Below are positions 22,719-23,122 of a stretch of 23,122 nucleotides of DNA, piece after piece. Made by a program: the position numbers and the translations under genes. The stretch is from Candidatus Zixiibacteriota bacterium (GTDB lineage Bacteria; Zixibacteria; MSB-5A5; CAIYYT01): assembly GCA_023134875.1 (NCBI GenBank), contig JAGLUH010000061.1, positions 1 to 23,122 of the forward strand, written 5' to 3'. Position 1 is the first letter of the stretch. Each line of letters opens with the position of its first letter. The notes under the pieces were generated by a model that worked only from the letters and a program-made list of their open reading frames with translations, was not told the DNA's origin and did no database searches.

Positions 22719-23122
22719 ATGGCAGTTGAAAACCCTGAAGATATCAAGGTAATCCTCGCAACCGATTGCGGTTCAACCACTACCAAGGCGATTCTGATCG
22801 AGAAACGTGACGGCCAGTATCGTCTGATCGTGCGCGGCGAGGCGCCCACCACCGTGGAAACGCCCTTTGAGGATGTTACTATGGGCGTGCTCAACGCCGT
22901 GGGCGAGGTCGAGGAGCTGTCCGGCAGGAAGCTGATCGACGAGAACCAGAAAATCATTTCGCCGGCCAAAGACAACGGCGACAAAGTCGGTACCGATATC
23001 TATATTTCGACCTCTTCAGCCGGCGGCGGCTTGCAGATGATGGTGGCGGGCGTGGTGCGCTCGATGACCGCTGAATCAGCGGAACGCGCCGCCCTGGGTG
23101 CCGGCGCCATTGTGATGGACGT
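22719..23122 (+). CDS. GlmL/MutL-family ASKHA protein (3' end beyond window)
   Basis: Open from ATG 22719 to the window edge (134 full codons). The N-terminus VILATDCGSTTTKAILIEK is the phosphate-1 loop of an ASKHA-fold ATPase, as in MutL/GlmL, the accessory protein of B12-dependent glutamate mutase. It continues with TPFEDVTMGVLNAVGEVEEL and TDIYISTSSAGGGLQMMVAG, typical of that family. In this family the protein is thought to act as an ATPase that repairs or reactivates the mutase, although many genomes carry it without the mutase. The mutase subunits are not in the window. It is preceded by a strong promoter and a hairpin-rich leader. The ribosome site AGAGG is 10 nt from the ATG. Confidence 0.85.
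   Translation, partial: MAVENPEDIKVILATDCGSTTTKAILIEKRDGQYRLIVRGEAPTTVETPFEDVTMGVLNAVGEVEELSGRKLIDENQKIISPAKDNGDKVGTDIYISTSSAGGGLQMMVAGVVRSMTAESAERAALGAGAIVMD

Overview
Overall character: the window is about half G+C, dense with genes on the minus strand, and cut by decayed genes and palindromic repeats. It reads as one segment of an uncultured, Gram-negative-type anaerobe. Pointers are ADP-heptose (LPS core) synthesis genes, multihaem c-type cytochromes, a Crp/Fnr regulator, a eukaryotic-like Ser/Thr kinase with TPR and propeller domains, a dockerin remnant, DUF3467, a GH57 enzyme and a GlmL/MutL-type protein. This set fits the FCB-related candidate phyla (for example Zixibacteria-like bacteria), but that placement is inference from gene content and was not tested. 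Layout: 1-3324 holds a minus-strand pair, a Trypco1-type small protein and a large trypsin-like protease/STAND ATPase/TPR protein cut by the window edge. This is a probable conflict or defence module. 3325-4046 has no intact gene; it carries the pair's promoter, a dockerin C-terminal remnant and a cluster of REP-like hairpins. 4047-8483 is a kinase-TPR-propeller gene split by one in-frame TAA, with a good promoter at 8540-8568. 8807-10937 encodes a THEP1-type NTPase and the two halves of HldE as separate genes. 10956-12507 is a BglII-like restriction-modification pair: the methyltransferase is intact and the endonuclease is frameshifted. 12601-14654 encodes, on the plus strand, DUF3467 and a GH57 alpha-glucan branching-type enzyme. 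14754-15031 is a truncated, frameshifted IS630-like transposase. 15045-21385 is a co-directional minus-strand redox block. In transcription order it contains a Crp/Fnr regulator, a 4Fe-4S protein, a remnant of hybrid cluster protein (hcp), a secreted octahaem HAO-like cytochrome, a membrane-anchored hexahaem cytochrome, hgcA and hgcB. 21501-22328 is a membrane pentapeptide-repeat protein, followed by another REP doublet. 22719 onward is the start of a GlmL/MutL-like ASKHA protein with a strong promoter. How the genes work together: the regulator has an FNR-type recognition helix, and an FNR-like box lies just beyond its stop codon, upstream of the ferredoxin gene. With the hcp remnant and the HAO-like cytochrome this suggests an anaerobic nitrogen-oxide response or respiration locus. 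hgcAB, the two genes required for mercury methylation, sit directly downstream of the cytochromes with their own promoter. Whether the cytochromes and HgcAB are functionally linked is unknown. Three observations deserve most attention: the hgcAB pair in this redox block, the hcp deletion scar that gives the ferredoxin a new C-terminus, and a dispersed family of 27-nt REP-like hairpins that occur singly and as inverted doublets of about 81 bp.
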